Shown: one piece after another, positions 21,503-21,707 of the stretch | Layout of the letters: each line of letters starts with the position of its first letter | Position numbering within the stretch: position 1 is the first letter of the stretch | From: an uncultured Corynebacterium sp. | GTDB lineage: Bacteria > Actinomycetota > Actinomycetes > Mycobacteriales > Mycobacteriaceae | DNA: 21,707 nt | Direction of reading: 5' to 3' | NCBI GenBank assembly: GCA_943908385.1 | Contig: CALTTF010000027.1 | Span: 1-21,707 of the forward strand | Made by a program: the position numbers and the translations under genes | The notes under the pieces: generated by a model | Seen by the model: the letters and a program-made list of their open reading frames with translations, nothing else | Databases searched by the model: none | Told to the model about the DNA's origin: nothing

Positions 21503-21707
21503 TCAGCCTGCCCACCGCCTTTTTCCTCGGCGCCGCCCTCGCGCTACCGCCTGCCGCCCACCCGCACAGTCGCCTGACGCCGCGCAGCACCGACGCCTCT
21601 CGCACGCCGAAGGCCCCGCGCGACGGCCCGCCCGACAGGCACCGCATCGCCAGCGACATCGAGCTGTTCGCCGCGTGCTTCCGCGCCGGGCTGCCCGTCT
21701 CCGCCGC
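21499..21707 (+). CDS. tadC: TadC platform protein, 5' part only (cut by window edge)
   Basis: The first 69 codons of a gene that runs off the right end. GGGAGG precedes the ATG at 21499, which overlaps the tadB stop. The visible part has a hydrophobic start (about 1-20), a Pro/Arg/Ser-rich linker, and the beginning of a T2SSF domain (DIELFAACFRAGLPVSA), whose last residues match the LxAGLP-type motif seen in TadB/TadC proteins. Pilin genes are expected further right but are not in view. Confidence 0.8.
   Translation, partial: MISLPTAFFLGAALALPPAAHPHSRLTPRSTDASRTPKAPRDGPPDRHRIASDIELFAACFRAGLPVSA

Overview
The window looks like chromosomal DNA from a high-GC actinomycete, most likely Corynebacterium. 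The basis is gene content and order: a GlxR-type Crp regulator, a WhcA/WhiB4-type WhiB protein, a PASTA class A penicillin-binding protein, MarP, and the Ssd-TadA-TadB-TadC block. From memory, much of this order is shared with the Mycobacterium tuberculosis stretch Rv3683 to Rv3657c. Many genes here start directly at a TANNNT -10 box, which is typical of leaderless corynebacterial mRNAs.

Region by region. (1) 1-3816 is an accessory, visibly lower-GC end: structured non-coding DNA, a start-less minus-strand reading-frame remnant, an FtsX-type ABC transporter pair (permease 320-2683, ATPase 2680-3363), and the relic of an IS3-type insertion sequence. This ends at a tRNA-Pro(CGG) gene with its own promoter and terminator. 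(2) 3988-9833 is core envelope and redox biology: metallophosphoesterase, YqeY protein, class A PBP, WhiB protein, a 50-residue DUF4177 protein, a RidA-like protein and a metallo-beta-lactamase-fold hydrolase. (3) 9901-11487 holds two lineage-specific genes, a four-helix membrane protein and a DUF222/HNH protein. They lie between genes that are close together in mycobacteria. (4) 11613-15777 holds glxR, a 33-residue membrane microprotein, nth, a membrane-anchored thioredoxin-like protein, a Nudix CoA-pyrophosphatase-like protein and MarP. (5) On the minus strand, 15774-18220 holds an alpha/beta hydrolase, a holin-X-like membrane protein and a HAD-IB phosphatase. (6) 18288-21707 holds a 6C small RNA and then ssd-tadA-tadB-tadC, the start of a Tad/Flp pilus operon cut by the window edge.

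The most notable non-coding findings are these. A 6C RNA at about 18324-18430 has two GC hairpins with C8 and C7 loops, in the same gene context as the mycobacterial copy (HAD phosphatase / ssd). A symmetric pair of overlapping -10 boxes at 12518-12525 appears to drive nth and the microprotein divergently as leaderless mRNAs. Eleven genes in total have a TANNNT box 6-8 nt before the start codon. Two convergent gene pairs overlap at their stop codons, so there is no room for an intergenic terminator.

Genes that may work together: PBP, MarP, phosphoesterase and TlpA-like thioredoxin in envelope maintenance and acid or oxidative stress; WhcA and GlxR as redox and cAMP regulators; ssd/tad genes in pilus assembly. 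These functional links are inferred from families and context. No search could be run.
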